A DNA stretch of 64,000 nt from Nocardia sp. MH4 (GTDB lineage: Bacteria; Actinomycetota; Actinomycetes; Mycobacteriales; Mycobacteriaceae): the NCBI RefSeq assembly GCF_019266065.1, contig NZ_LPNR01000102.1, positions 41,450 to 105,449 of the forward strand, read 5' to 3'. The notes below the pieces were generated by a model. The model saw only the letters and a program-made list of their open reading frames with translations. It made no database searches and was not told the DNA's origin. A program made the translations under genes and the position numbers. Numbering within the stretch: position 1 is the first letter of the stretch; each line of letters starts with the position of its first letter. Of the stretch, positions 44,727 through 54,000 are shown in pieces.

Positions 44727-45349
44727 GTGCCCGCATCGAGAAGGTCGTCACCTCGGGCACTTTCGCGCTCGACGGCGGCACCTGGGACGTCGACAACAAT
44801 GTGTGGCTGATCGGTGACGACACCGAGGTGCTGGTGGTCGACGCCGCTCACGATGCCGACGCCATCGCCGCCGCGGTCGGTGCCCGGCACGTCACCGCGA
44901 TCCTGTGCACGCACGGCCACAACGACCACGTGACCGTCGCGCCGGAGCTGTCCCAGCGACTCGACGCGCCGGTCCTGCTGCATCCGGGCGACGAGCCGCT
45001 GTGGCGGATGACCCACCCCGACGCCGCCTACCGCTCGCTGGCCGATATCGACCGGATCACGGTGGCGGGCACCGATATCGACCTGCTGCACACTCCGGGC
45101 CACTCCCCCGGCTCGGTCTCGCTGCACCTGCCGGAGTTGTCGGCCCTGTTCACCGGCGACACCCTGTTCGCGGGCGGACCCGGCGCCACCGGCCGTTCCT
45201 ACTCCGATTTCGGCACCATCATCGATTCCATCCGCGACCGGCTGTTCGCCCTCCCGGACGATACGACGGTGCACACCGGCCACGGCCCCGACACCGCGAT
45301 CGGCGACGAACGTCCCGCGCTCGCGGACTGGATCGCCCGCGGTCACTGA
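44723..45349 (+). CDS. Metallo-beta-lactamase-fold hydrolase coupled to MscR
   Basis: 208 residues from GTG 44723, overlapping the mscR stop as GTGA. Metal ligands: '[15 protein letters not shown]' (HxHxDH), His in '[17 protein letters not shown]', Asp in '[17 protein letters not shown]', His in 'VHTGHGPDT'. Glyoxalase II-like. Because MscR makes formylmycothiol, the tight pairing suggests this enzyme hydrolyses it to formate and mycothiol (inference supported by conserved synteny with Rv2260). Confidence 0.9.
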   Translation: MSARIEKVVTSGTFALDGGTWDVDNNVWLIGDDTEVLVVDAAHDADAIAAAVGARHVTAILCTHGHNDHVTVAPELSQRLDAPVLLHPGDEPLWRMTHPDAAYRSLADIDRITVAGTDIDLLHTPGHSPGSVSLHLPELSALFTGDTLFAGGPGATGRSYSDFGTIIDSIRDRLFALPDDTTVHTGHGPDTAIGDERPALADWIARGH

Positions 45350-45423
45350 GCCCGCCGGGAGCGTCCGCCGCGTCCGTCGGCGGGCACTCCCGACGCTCGA
45401 ATCCATCGTGCTCCCGGAGCCGG

Positions 45424-45816
45424 TCAGCCGATCCGTCGGGCGCGAACCAACGCCAGCCCGCCGAGCGCCGCGCCCAGCACCCCGACCACGCCGGCGATGT
45501 ACCCGCCCGCGATCCCGTTGCCGGTGCCGAGACCACCGTCGGCGGTGACCACGACGAACACTCCGACAACGGCGGCGATCACCGCCGCGCCCACCGCGAA
45601 CGCGGCCCGGACACTCGACGGCCGCGCCAGCGCGATCCCGCCGAGGACGGCCCCGAACAGGGCGAGAAACGCGGCCGAGGTCGCGATCGCGCGGTCGGCG
45701 GTCAGGCCGTAGGCGTCCGCGACGAGAACGGTCGACGCGGACGCCGGCGCGGCCGAGACGAGCCCGGCGCCGAGAACGGCGGCGACGGTGCCGGGGAGGT
45801 GACGGAAAGACGACAT
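45424..45816 (-). CDS. DUF6223 family membrane protein
   Basis: 130 residues from ATG 45816 (GGAG upstream). Signal-like N-terminus ('VAAVLGAGLVSAAPASAS'), then three hydrophobic helices: 'AAFLALFGAVLGGIALA', 'VGAAVIAAVVGVFVVVTADG' and 'YIAGVVGVLGAALGGLALVR'. 'TADGGLGTGNGIAGG' is the hallmark of DUF6223. Such genes are often next to two-component systems in Streptomyces and Nocardia; here a kinase gene is divergent. Function unknown, probably envelope-associated. Confidence 0.8.
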   Translation of the reverse strand: MSSFRHLPGTVAAVLGAGLVSAAPASASTVLVADAYGLTADRAIATSAAFLALFGAVLGGIALARPSSVRAAFAVGAAVIAAVVGVFVVVTADGGLGTGNGIAGGYIAGVVGVLGAALGGLALVRARRIG

Positions 45817-45923
45817 GGGGTGCTCCTTACGATCTGCTGCGTACCGCTCGATCGTCGCCCCGCGCCCCGGGTCCGGTCGTCGTGCGACCGTGGACAATCC
45901 ACGCTGCCACACCCGCGGTACCG

Positions 45924-45970
45924 GCTACCACCGAGGCGGTAGCACCGGCTCGGATACCGCGAGCGCGGTA
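45924..45970. promoter_or_regulatory. Inverted repeats GCTACC-N8-GGTAGC and TACCGC-GAGC-GCGGTA
   Basis: Two dyads lie in the 213-base divergent promoter region between the DUF6223 gene and the histidine kinase: 45924-45929/45938-45943 and 45955-45960/45965-45970. Candidates for the cognate NarL-type regulator encoded at 47127. Confidence 0.45.
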
Positions 45971-46029
45971 GTCGCGGGATCATCCCGCCGGCGGACTCGC
46001 CGCGCCGCCGATCGGACTAGGGTGCTGGC

Positions 46030-47130
46030 ATGAGCAGGGCATGGATCGGTGACTGGGCGATCGCGGTCGGCGTGGCTGCCGTCCTGCTGATCACCGCGCT
46101 GACCCGGCAACCGTCCCCGACCGAGACGCGGCCCCTCGGATACGCGTTGCTGGTCGCCGGTGGACTGGCGCTGGCGGCCCGGCGCCGGGCGCCGGTGGCG
46201 GTGCTGGTGGCGACCGGAGCCTGCGCGCTGGGGTCCCAGGCACTCGGATTCGACGTGCCCGCCGTCGCGTTCCTGTTCGCGGTGTACTTCGCCATGCGCG
46301 CGGGCCATCGCTGGGTGACGCTCGCCGCCTCGGTCCTGCTCCTGGCGACCCTTCCGCTCGCCGCCATGCTCTCCCTGCACGACACCGCCGCCGCGCTCGC
46401 CCGGTCCCGCGACGCGCTCGAGATCGCCTGGCTGATCGCGGCGGCCGCCGCCGGTGAGGCGCTGCGGCAGGCCGAGCGCCGCGCCGACGAGGCCGAACGC
46501 ACCCGGGAGGAGACCGCGCGCCGCCGCGCCGACGAGGAACGCCTGCACATCGCCAGGGAACTGCACGATTCGCTCACCCATCAGATCTCGGTGATCAAGG
46601 TGCAGTCCGAGGCGGCCGTCCACGTCGCGCGCAAACGCGGCGAGGAGGTGCCCGAGGCGCTGCTGGCCATCCGGGAGGCCGGGCGCGAGGCGGCCCGCGA
46701 GCTACGGGCGACGCTGGAAGCGCTGCGCGACGACGGCGCACCGCGGCCGGGGCTCGCCCACGTCGGCGAACTGGTCGAGCGCGTGCGCCTGTCGGGCGTC
46801 GACGCGACGCTGACCATCGCGGGCACCCGCACCGATATCCCCGCCGCCGTCGACCGGACCGCCTACCGGATCGTGCAGGAATCGCTCACCAATGTCACCC
46901 GCCACGCGCACGCGGACACGGCTTCGGTGCGCATCGATTACGGCGCGGACACTCTCGTGGTCGACGTCGCCGACGACGGCCGGGCCACCCCCGCCACCGC
47001 GCCGCTGCCCGGTGTCGGCCTGCTCGGGATGCGCGAGCGGGTGACCGCGCTCGGTGGGCACCTGCATGCCGCGCCGCGCGTCGGCGGCGGATTCGCCGTG
47101 CACGCCGAATTACCGGTGGTGCGAGCGTGA
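46030..47130 (+). CDS. NarL-class histidine kinase with membrane anchor
   Basis: 366 residues. Four to five membrane helices at about 8-140, then a coiled coil ('QAERRADEAERTREETARRR') leading to HisKA_3 with the histidine in 'RLHIARELHDSLTHQISVIK'. ATPase motifs: 'VQESLTNVTRHAHADTASVR' and 'PGVGLLGMRERVTALGGHL'. No extracellular sensor domain of size, so it probably senses within the membrane. The response regulator gene overlaps by four bases. Divergent from the DUF6223 gene, a probable target. Confidence 0.9.
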   Translation: MSRAWIGDWAIAVGVAAVLLITALTRQPSPTETRPLGYALLVAGGLALAARRRAPVAVLVATGACALGSQALGFDVPAVAFLFAVYFAMRAGHRWVTLAASVLLLATLPLAAMLSLHDTAAALARSRDALEIAWLIAAAAAGEALRQAERRADEAERTREETARRRADEERLHIARELHDSLTHQISVIKVQSEAAVHVARKRGEEVPEALLAIREAGREAARELRATLEALRDDGAPRPGLAHVGELVERVRLSGVDATLTIAGTRTDIPAAVDRTAYRIVQESLTNVTRHAHADTASVRIDYGADTLVVDVADDGRATPATAPLPGVGLLGMRERVTALGGHLHAAPRVGGGFAVHAELPVVRA

Positions 47131-47798
47131 TCCGGGTGCTGCTGGTCGACGACCAGCCGCTCATCCGCAGCGGCTTCCGGGCGCTGCTCGACATCGAGGA
47201 CGATATCGAGGTCGTGGCCGAGGCGGCCGACGGACGCGAAGGCGTCGACCTGGCCCGGCGGCACCTGCCCGACATCGCCCTCATCGATATCCAGATGCCG
47301 AGCGTCGACGGCATCGAAGCGACCCGCCGCATCGCGGCCGACCCGGCTCTGGCCGCGGTGCACGTCGTCATCCTGACCAACTACGGCCTCGACGAATACG
47401 TCTTCGACGCGCTGCGCGCGGGCGCGGCGGGGTTCCTCGTCAAGGACATCGAACCCGAGGACTTCCTGCACGCCATCCGGGTGGCCGCCCGCGGCGACGC
47501 CCTGCTCGCCCCCTCGATCACGCGCCGCCTCATCGCCCGCTACGTCACCCAGCCCCCGCACACCCCCGCCACGGATTCGGCACTGCGCGAACTCACCGCC
47601 CGCGAACGCGAAGCCGTCGCCCTGGCCGCTCACGGCCTGTCCAACGACGAGATCGCCGCCCACATGGTGATCAGCCCGCACACCGCCAAGACCCACCTCA
47701 ACCGCGCGATGACCAAGCTCCACGTCCGCGACCGCGCCCAGCTCGTCGTCATCGCTTACGAATCCGGGTTGGTCACGCCGCGCACGCGGCCGTCCTGA
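47127..47798 (+). CDS. NarL/FixJ response regulator
   Basis: 223 residues from GTG 47127. Receiver: 'VLLVDDQPLIRSGFRALLD', phosphoacceptor Asp in 'DIALIDIQMPSVDGIEATRR', Lys in 'GFLVKDIEPEDFL'. LuxR-type output: 'LRELTAREREAVALAAHGLS', 'MVISPHTAKTHLNRAMTKL'. Paired with the kinase just upstream. Likely sites are the dyads at 45924-45970. Confidence 0.93.
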   Translation: MIRVLLVDDQPLIRSGFRALLDIEDDIEVVAEAADGREGVDLARRHLPDIALIDIQMPSVDGIEATRRIAADPALAAVHVVILTNYGLDEYVFDALRAGAAGFLVKDIEPEDFLHAIRVAARGDALLAPSITRRLIARYVTQPPHTPATDSALRELTAREREAVALAAHGLSNDEIAAHMVISPHTAKTHLNRAMTKLHVRDRAQLVVIAYESGLVTPRTRPS

Positions 47799-47814
47799 TC
47801 GGGACGAGCCGCCG

Positions 47815-48414
47815 CTACCGCCCGATTCCGGGAACGAATCGTGGTGTCCTGGCGCAATATTCGCGATAGCCGACGCCGTGGACGCGCGCCGGATACGGCT
47901 CCTCCACCACCCGAACCTGTCCCTCGATCGTCCCGAGCAGCAGCGCGAACGCCGCCAGGGCCACGATGTTCGGGACGATCAGCGCGATCCCCGCCGCGAA
48001 GACGAGCATGGCGGTGAAGATCGGGTTGCGCACGAGGGCGAACACGCCGGTGTGCACCAGCGCCGTTGTCTCACTGGCGTCGACGCCGATGCGCCACGAG
48101 GCGCCCATCTGGTTCTGAGCGACCAGGGTCGCGCCGATACCGGCCACCGCCAGCACGACGCCGATCAGCTGAATCATCGTGGCGGTGAGGAACTCGAGCG
48201 GAGCCACGATGCCGGTCAGCTGGAGCGCCACCCCGGCGAGGCCGACGAGGATCGCCGCGACGAAGCCCACCCCGGCCAGCCATTCGAGCGAGCCGGGACG
48301 GCCGCTGACGCCACGGAATCCGGTGGAGCCGGTCGTTCGATACTGCCGCAGGCTGCGCCACCCGAATCCGAGCGCACCGAAGATCACATACAGGACCAGT
48401 GCCGTCACCGCCAT
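47815..48414 (-). CDS. Isoprenylcysteine-methyltransferase-like membrane protein
   Basis: 199 residues with four or five membrane helices. The ICMT/PEMT signature is present at the C-terminus: 'VHTGVFALVRNPIFTAMLV' and 'EEPYPARVHGVGYREYCART' with final 'PRFVPGIG', which forms the S-adenosylmethionine and acceptor pocket in the family. Substrate is unknown in bacteria lacking prenylated proteins; methylation of a lipid is possible. It begins 12 bases after the CDF transporter stop, so the three genes from the ArsR repressor onward are probably one operon. Confidence 0.82.
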   Translation of the reverse strand: MAVTALVLYVIFGALGFGWRSLRQYRTTGSTGFRGVSGRPGSLEWLAGVGFVAAILVGLAGVALQLTGIVAPLEFLTATMIQLIGVVLAVAGIGATLVAQNQMGASWRIGVDASETTALVHTGVFALVRNPIFTAMLVFAAGIALIVPNIVALAAFALLLGTIEGQVRVVEEPYPARVHGVGYREYCARTPRFVPGIGR

Positions 48415-48426
48415 GGCCGATTCCTC

Positions 48427-49089
48427 TCATCCAGCACAGCAGTCGCGAGCGCCGATCGGCGGTGTCGCACAGCAGGTGTCGCCGCGCCAGGCGTCGCGCC
48501 CTTCCTTGACGGCGATGACCGCGATCACCAGCGCGGCGATCGGGTCGGCCCACGACCAGCCCAGCGAGGCGTTGAGCACGAGCCCGACCAGCAGCACCGC
48601 GGACAGATAGGTGCACAGCATGGTCTGCTGGGAATCGGCCACCGCCGACGCGGATCCGAGTTCACGGCCCGCCCGGCGCTGCGCGGTCGACAGCACCGGC
48701 ATGATCACCAGACTCAGGGCGGCCAAGGCGATGCCGATCGGCGAGTGTCGCGCGTCGTCCGCGCCGGTCAGCGCCCGAATCGCGTCGACGGTGACGTAGG
48801 CGGCCAGCGCGAAGAACGACACCGCGATGATCCGCAGCGCGACCTTCTCCCGCGCGTGTGGGTCCCGGCCGGCGAACTGCCAGGCCACCGCCGCCGCGGA
48901 CGACACCTCGATCACCGAATCGAGCCCGAACCCGATCAGCGCCGTCGAGGACACCCGGGCGCCTTCGGTCAGCGCGATGCCCGCCTCGACCACGTTGTAG
49001 GTGATCGTCGCCGCCACGAGCCACCGGATCCTGGTCGCCAGCACCCGTTGTCGATCCGAAACCAGCAGCGGTACCCCGAGTTCCGCCAT
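48427..49089 (-). CDS. Cation-diffusion-facilitator-type transporter with Cys-rich tail
   Basis: 220 residues, six membrane spans. 'ALIGFGLDSVIEVSSAAAVA' is the TM2 motif with metal-site Asp/Glu, and 'ASAVADSQQTMLCTYLSAVL' carries the TM5 Asp. It lacks the large cytosolic C-terminal domain but ends 'GDTCCATPPIGARDCCAG' with four cysteines, suiting a soft metal such as Cd, Pb or Cu. ATG 49089 is shared with the TGA of the ArsR gene (TGATG), so the two are coupled. Probably metal efflux, controlled by that repressor. Confidence 0.85.
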   Translation of the reverse strand: MAELGVPLLVSDRQRVLATRIRWLVAATITYNVVEAGIALTEGARVSSTALIGFGLDSVIEVSSAAAVAWQFAGRDPHAREKVALRIIAVSFFALAAYVTVDAIRALTGADDARHSPIGIALAALSLVIMPVLSTAQRRAGRELGSASAVADSQQTMLCTYLSAVLLVGLVLNASLGWSWADPIAALVIAVIAVKEGRDAWRGDTCCATPPIGARDCCAG

Positions 49090-49418
49090 CAGCAGCAGTC
49101 CTGCGTCGCGGCGGCCGGGCAGCAGGCCGGATCGACCGCGAGCACCAGCCCGACCAAGTCGTCGAGCGCGCGCCCGATCCGGGGATCGGCCAGTTCGTAT
49201 CGGCTGCGCCTGCCCTCGGGCACGGCGACGACCAGCCCACAACCGCGCAGGCAGGCCAGGTGATTCGACAGGATCTGCCGCGATACCCCGATCTGGTCCG
49301 CCAGCTCCGACGGATAGCCCGGCCCGGCGCGCAGGCTCAGCAGAATCCGCGTCCGGGTCGGGTCCGAGAGCGCGTAGCCGAATCGGGACAGCGCGTCGCC
49401 GTGCATCGTGGTGCTCAC
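49089..49418 (-). CDS. ArsR-type metal repressor, CmtR-like
   Basis: 109 residues from GTG 49418 (ATG 49406 is an alternative). Winged helix: 'FGYALSDPTRTRILLSLRAG', 'QIGVSRQILSNHLACLRGCG'. The two cysteines in 'CLRGC' on the recognition helix match the Cd/Pb-sensing cysteines of M. tuberculosis CmtR, and the cysteine-rich end 'PACCPAAATQDCC' can supply the third ligand. Metal binding should release it from DNA and allow expression of the downstream transporter. It is the first gene of the operon. Confidence 0.88.
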   Translation of the reverse strand: MSTTMHGDALSRFGYALSDPTRTRILLSLRAGPGYPSELADQIGVSRQILSNHLACLRGCGLVVAVPEGRRSRYELADPRIGRALDDLVGLVLAVDPACCPAAATQDCC

Positions 49419-49461
49419 ATCTCCGATAGTACAGCTGATTCTGTATTCAGAAAACAGTGAA

Positions 49462-49941
49462 TCAACTCGGCCGCTCGATGTCACGTTCCCCCACCCGCCG
49501 CATCCCCACGACGAGGGCGATGACCAGGGCGAATGCCACGAACGACGTGCCGGTGCGCAGGAAGTGGAACAGATCCCAACGGGCCAGGATCGCGGCATAG
49601 TCGGTCGGCGCACCGTCGGTCACCCACCGGTTGATCCGGTGATTGATCGGCACATTGCCCCAGCGGGTGATCAGGAACGAGGCGACCACCAACGCCGTGG
49701 CGGCCGCGGCGGCGACCCGGCGCCGGCCGGACGTCAGCACCGCGAAGGCCAGGCAGCTCAGCGCCGCCGCGGCCATCGTGGCCTGCATGCTGATGCTGTT
49801 GTTGCGCATGAGTTCGGTATGGAATTCCAGGCGCATCCGCAACGGCACACGATGGAACGTCGGCACCAGATTGGCGGCGCCGTAGCCGAAGGCACCGGCG
49901 AGCAGGCCGGTGGTGGCCAGGGCGAGCGAGCGGACGAGCAC
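49462..49941 (-). CDS. DUF1772 (anthrone-oxygenase-like) membrane protein
   Basis: 159 residues from GTG 49941 (GGAGAA upstream). Four membrane helices with the family motif 'FLITRWGNVPINHRINRW' and 'ILARWDLFHFLRTGTSFVAF'. DUF1772 includes fungal anthrone oxygenases and many bacterial proteins of unknown activity. It follows the SnoaL-like gene on the same strand by 17 bases, forming a two-gene operon divergent from a TetR gene. Confidence 0.82.
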   Translation of the reverse strand: MLVRSLALATTGLLAGAFGYGAANLVPTFHRVPLRMRLEFHTELMRNNSISMQATMAAAALSCLAFAVLTSGRRRVAAAAATALVVASFLITRWGNVPINHRINRWVTDGAPTDYAAILARWDLFHFLRTGTSFVAFALVIALVVGMRRVGERDIERPS

Positions 49942-49958
49942 GGGTTCTCCTCGGCCGG

Positions 49959-50351
49959 TCACGCGGCGGCGACGCGGCGGGTGAGCTGGTCGGCGCGACG
50001 GAGCTTGCCGTCGGGCGTGAACTCACCGAACAGGAAGACCTCCGTGGCCACGGACCCGGTGGTGCGCAGCGTGGCGTGCACAGTCAGCCGGGCGGCCATC
50101 CGGGTACCGTCCGCGATCACCTCGTGCACCTCGAATCGGTAGTCGCGCAGGTTCTTGCGCACCGGCCGCAGGTGCGCGATCAGCCGGTCACGGTCGAGCC
50201 GGATCCCGTCGGCGACCTGGATCACCTCGGGCGCGTGGAACCGGTCGACCACCTCGGCCGGATCGGCGTCGCTGTCGAGGGCCGCGGCGGTGAAATCGGT
50301 GAAGAAATCGGCGATGAACCGCTCGGGCGAGCGGGGTGATGCAGGGTCCAT
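49959..50351 (-). CDS. SnoaL-like (NTF2-fold) protein
   Basis: 130 residues of the cone-shaped alpha+beta NTF2 fold: 'PERFIADFFTDFTAAALDSD', 'EVVDRFHAPEVIQVADG', 'YRFEVHEVIADGTRMAARL' and 'EVFLFGEFTPDGKLRRADQL'. SnoaL-type proteins are cyclases, isomerases or ligand carriers in polyketide and aromatic metabolism. Coupled with the DUF1772 membrane protein and divergent from TetR, suggesting a small inducible detoxification unit (inference). Confidence 0.83.
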   Translation of the reverse strand: MDPASPRSPERFIADFFTDFTAAALDSDADPAEVVDRFHAPEVIQVADGIRLDRDRLIAHLRPVRKNLRDYRFEVHEVIADGTRMAARLTVHATLRTTGSVATEVFLFGEFTPDGKLRRADQLTRRVAAA

Positions 50352-50428
50352 GACACTCCAGCCGTAGAATTCTTACAGTGCCGTAAAGATTAGACTCGAC
50401 CAGGTAACTTTGACAAGGGTGTAAGACT

Positions 50429-51016
50429 TTGACCGCATCACGGGAACCGAAGCGACGGGCCGACGCCACCCGCAGCCGGGCGGCCGTCCTCGACGCCGCC
50501 ACCCGCCTGCTCGCCACCCGACCGGACGCGGGCATGGCCGCCATCGCCGCCGAGGCGGGGGTGACCCGGCAGACCGTCTACGCGCACTTCGCTTCGCGCG
50601 AGGACCTGATCAACGCGGTCGTCGACCGCACGACCGGCCGCGCCGCCGAAGCCATGCAGGCCGCCGACCTCGACAGCGGGCCGGCTACCGCGGCGCTGCT
50701 GCGCATGCTCGACGTGGGCTGGCAGTTCTTCCGCGTCTCGCCCCTGGCTCACCACGTCGGCGCGTTCGCCCGGCAGCGCGACGAGGACCGCCAGCTGCCG
50801 GTCAACCACCGCCTGCTCCGCCTCGTCACCCGTGGGCAGCAGGCGGGCGAATTCACCGACACGGTCACACCGCAGTGGCTCGTCACGGCGATCGTGGCGG
50901 TCAGCCATGCGGCGGGCGACGAGGTCAGAGCCGGGCGGATGACCCAGCCGGAGGCTCAGATCGTATTGCGCGACAGCGTTCTCCGGCTCGTCGGCGGCCG
51001 CCTCGACCACCCCTGA
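50429..51016 (+). CDS. TetR-family repressor (TTG start)
   Basis: 195 residues. The only in-frame start with a ribosome-binding site is TTG 50429, with AAGGG upstream. Helix-turn-helix: 'LDAATRLLATRPDAGMAAIA', 'EAGVTRQTVYAHFASREDLI'. The C-terminal domain ends 'IVLRDSVLRLVGGRLDHP'. It is divergent from the SnoaL/DUF1772 pair; the 77-base gap contains TTAC-AGTGCC-GTAA (around 50372-50385), a possible operator. Confidence 0.85.
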   Translation: MTASREPKRRADATRSRAAVLDAATRLLATRPDAGMAAIAAEAGVTRQTVYAHFASREDLINAVVDRTTGRAAEAMQAADLDSGPATAALLRMLDVGWQFFRVSPLAHHVGAFARQRDEDRQLPVNHRLLRLVTRGQQAGEFTDTVTPQWLVTAIVAVSHAAGDEVRAGRMTQPEAQIVLRDSVLRLVGGRLDHP

Positions 51017-51026
51017 GCCTGCGGGA

Positions 51027-54000
51027 TCAGACCACGGCGACCGTGTCGAGGAGTGCGCGCGCCGCGCCCGGTGTCAAGGCGAGTCCGGCGGTGTGGGCTT
51101 CGGCGAAGGCGTCCGCGCCCAAGCCGGTGCGGACCATGGCGGTGGCGCGGTCGATATCGGGTTCTTCGGCAGGCAGCAGCGGCATGCCGGTGCCGGCTCG
51201 CAGCGCCTCGGCAGCGCCGAGCAGGCGTGCGGCGGTAGCGAATTCGCCGAGCGCAGCGGTGGCGGCGGCCGCGCCACCGAGGGCGAACGCGGCGTCGCGG
51301 GGCGCGTCCATCCGCTGGGAACCGTCGAAAGCGCGCAGATGTTGGGCCAGACCCGCGGCGGGTTCGCCGCGCAGTTCCAGCAGATAGCCCAGTTCGACCT
51401 GGAGCATCGGGACGAACAGCGGGATCTCGTCGTCGGCGGCGGGGTCGGTGGGGGCATCGGCGAGCAGGGCGCGCAGCAGTCGCTCCGCTTCCTCGGGACG
51501 GCCGTCCCGGCGCGCGGTGAAAGCGAGCACGATCGAGGCGAACAACCGGCCCGCGCCGTCGCCCTGTTCGGCCGCGAGCACCATCGCCTGCTCGGCGAAA
51601 TCACGCGCTGCGTCGAACTCGGTGTGCTGCATGGCGATCCAGCCGAGCCAGCACAGGTGCGACGCGGCCTGCCCCCACAACTCCAGCTCTCTGGCCAGGA
51701 CCAGGGCTTCGCGATGGATCTCGGCGGCACCGGCCAGATCGCCGGTCAGCTCGGCCAGACCACCGAGCCATTCGGCGGCTTGCAGCCTGCCCCACCGATC
51801 GCCGAGCTCGGCGAACAACCGCGCCGCTTCGTTCGCGTAGCGAGTCAGCGCCGCCACATCGGCTCGGCTGTGCGCGGACTTCGCCAGCGCCACCTGGATG
51901 GTCGCCACGCTCCAGCGGTCGCCGAGGTCCCGGCACTCCGAAAGCAGCTCTCGCACCGAGGTTTCCAGGTCCTGGTTGGCGCCGGCGTCCAGCGCCGCGG
52001 TCAGCAGGACGACTTCGGCGCGCACCCGCACGGCGGGGTCGTCGAGGGCGGCGAGCCCCGCCGACACCTGCGCGCGGCGCGTACTCGCCTCGGTGAAGTC
52101 GCCCTGCTGGAAGGCCGCGGTGAGCTGCCAGGCCGCCACCGGCGCCCGTCGGTGCGCGCTGCCACCCAGCGCGAGGGCCGCGTCGAACCAGCGTCGGGCC
52201 AGGCCGAGGCGGCCACGCAACAGCCAGTACCACGACAGGGCGTCGGTGAGTCCGAGCGCCGCGTCGGCGTCGCCCTCCCGCAGCGAATCATCGAGCGCCA
52301 GGCGCAGATTCGCGTCCTCGCTGTCGAGCTGACACAGCCATCGTTGCTGGTCGGCGCCGTGGAGTTCGGGCGCGGCGCGCTCGGCCAGCGCACGGTAGTA
52401 CCGGTGATGCGCCCGCCGCACCGCGACGTCTTCCCCCGCCTCGGCCAGCCGGTCCAGGCTGAACGCCGCCACCGATTCGAGCAGCCGATACCGGCGCCCG
52501 CTCTGCTGGACCAGCGATCGGTCGACCAGCCGGGCGATCACATCGGCGACCACGGCGGGCGCGACCGGCGCCGCCGCGCCGTCGATCTCGGCGGCGCACA
52601 CCGATTCGCCCGCCGCCAAGGTGCAGCCGCCGGCGTGGACGGCCAAGCGGCGCAGCACGACTCGCTCGTCCTCGTCGAGCAGCCCCCAGCTCCAATCGAT
52701 CATGGCCGCGAGGGTCTGCTGGCGCGGCGGGGCACCACGATGCCCGGTCGCCAGCAGCCGGAACCGGTCGTCGAGCCGGGCCACCATCTCGTGCACACCG
52801 AGCGCGCGGACCCTGGTCGCGGCCAGCTCCAGCGCCAGCGGGATGCCGTCGAGCCTGCGGCACAGCGTGGCGACCGCATCGGCGTTGTCCGCGTCGAGCG
52901 CGAACTCCCGCGCGCCCGCCTGCGCGCGAGTCACGAAAAGCCGCACCGCGTTCGACTCGGCGATCGTGGACACGTCACTGCCGGTGGGCGGCACGGTGAG
53001 CGGTTCGACCGTGACGACGTCTTCACCGGCCAGACGCAGCTGTTCGCGGCTGGTCGCGAGGATGCGCAGCCGTGGAGCCGCGCCGAGCAGGGCCTCGGTG
53101 AGGTCGGCCACCTGTTCGACGATGTGTTCGCAGTTGTCCAGCACCAGCAGCAGATCCTGTTCGGCCAGCGCCTCCCCCAGTGCCGCCGCCGAACCCGCGC
53201 CGTCCGCGAGCCGGACGCCCACGGCCTGTGCCACCGTGTCGGCGAGGCGGTCGGCGTCGGTGGTGGCCGAGGCCAGCGGCGCGAGCTCGACGAGCCAGGT
53301 GCCGTGCGCGGCGCGATCGCCGCGGGCCGCCGCGGTCGCCGTGGCGAGGCGGGTCTTGCCGACGCCGCCCGGGCCGATCAACGTCACCAGGCGCGAGTCG
53401 TCGAGAGCCCGGCTCAACGCGTCTAGATCGGCTGTCCGGCCGATCAATGCGGTGCGCGGCGCGGGGATGTTCGTCGTGCGCCTGCGGACGACGGCGCGCG
53501 GACGAGCGACCACCAGGTCGGGGTCGTGGCCGAGGATCGACCGGTGCAGGTCGACCAGTTCCGGGCTCGGGTCCAGCCCCAGTTCGTCGGCCAGTTGCCT
53601 GCGCAGGTCCTCGTAGCCGTCGAGCGCGTCGGCCTGCCTGCCCGCGCCGTAGAGGGCCCGCAGCTGGGCCGCGCGCAGCCGTTCCCGCAGGGGATGTTCC
53701 GCGACGAAACGAGTGAGCTCACCGACGACCGCGCCGTATTCGCCCTCGGCGAGCCGGGCCTCGGCCAGTTCCTCGACCGCGACCAGGCGCAGCTCTTCCA
53801 GCTGGGCGATGGCCGAGCGGGGGAATTCCGCGTCGCGGAAGTCGGCGAAGGCCGGTCCGCGCCACAGTGCCAGCGCCTCGGTCAATGTCGCGATCCGCTG
53901 TCCGGTGTCGGTGTGGGCGCGGGCCTGGGCCAGGAGAGCGCGGAACCGCAAGGCGTCGACCGCGGTGGTGGCCAGGCGGTATCCGGGCGGCGGCGACACG

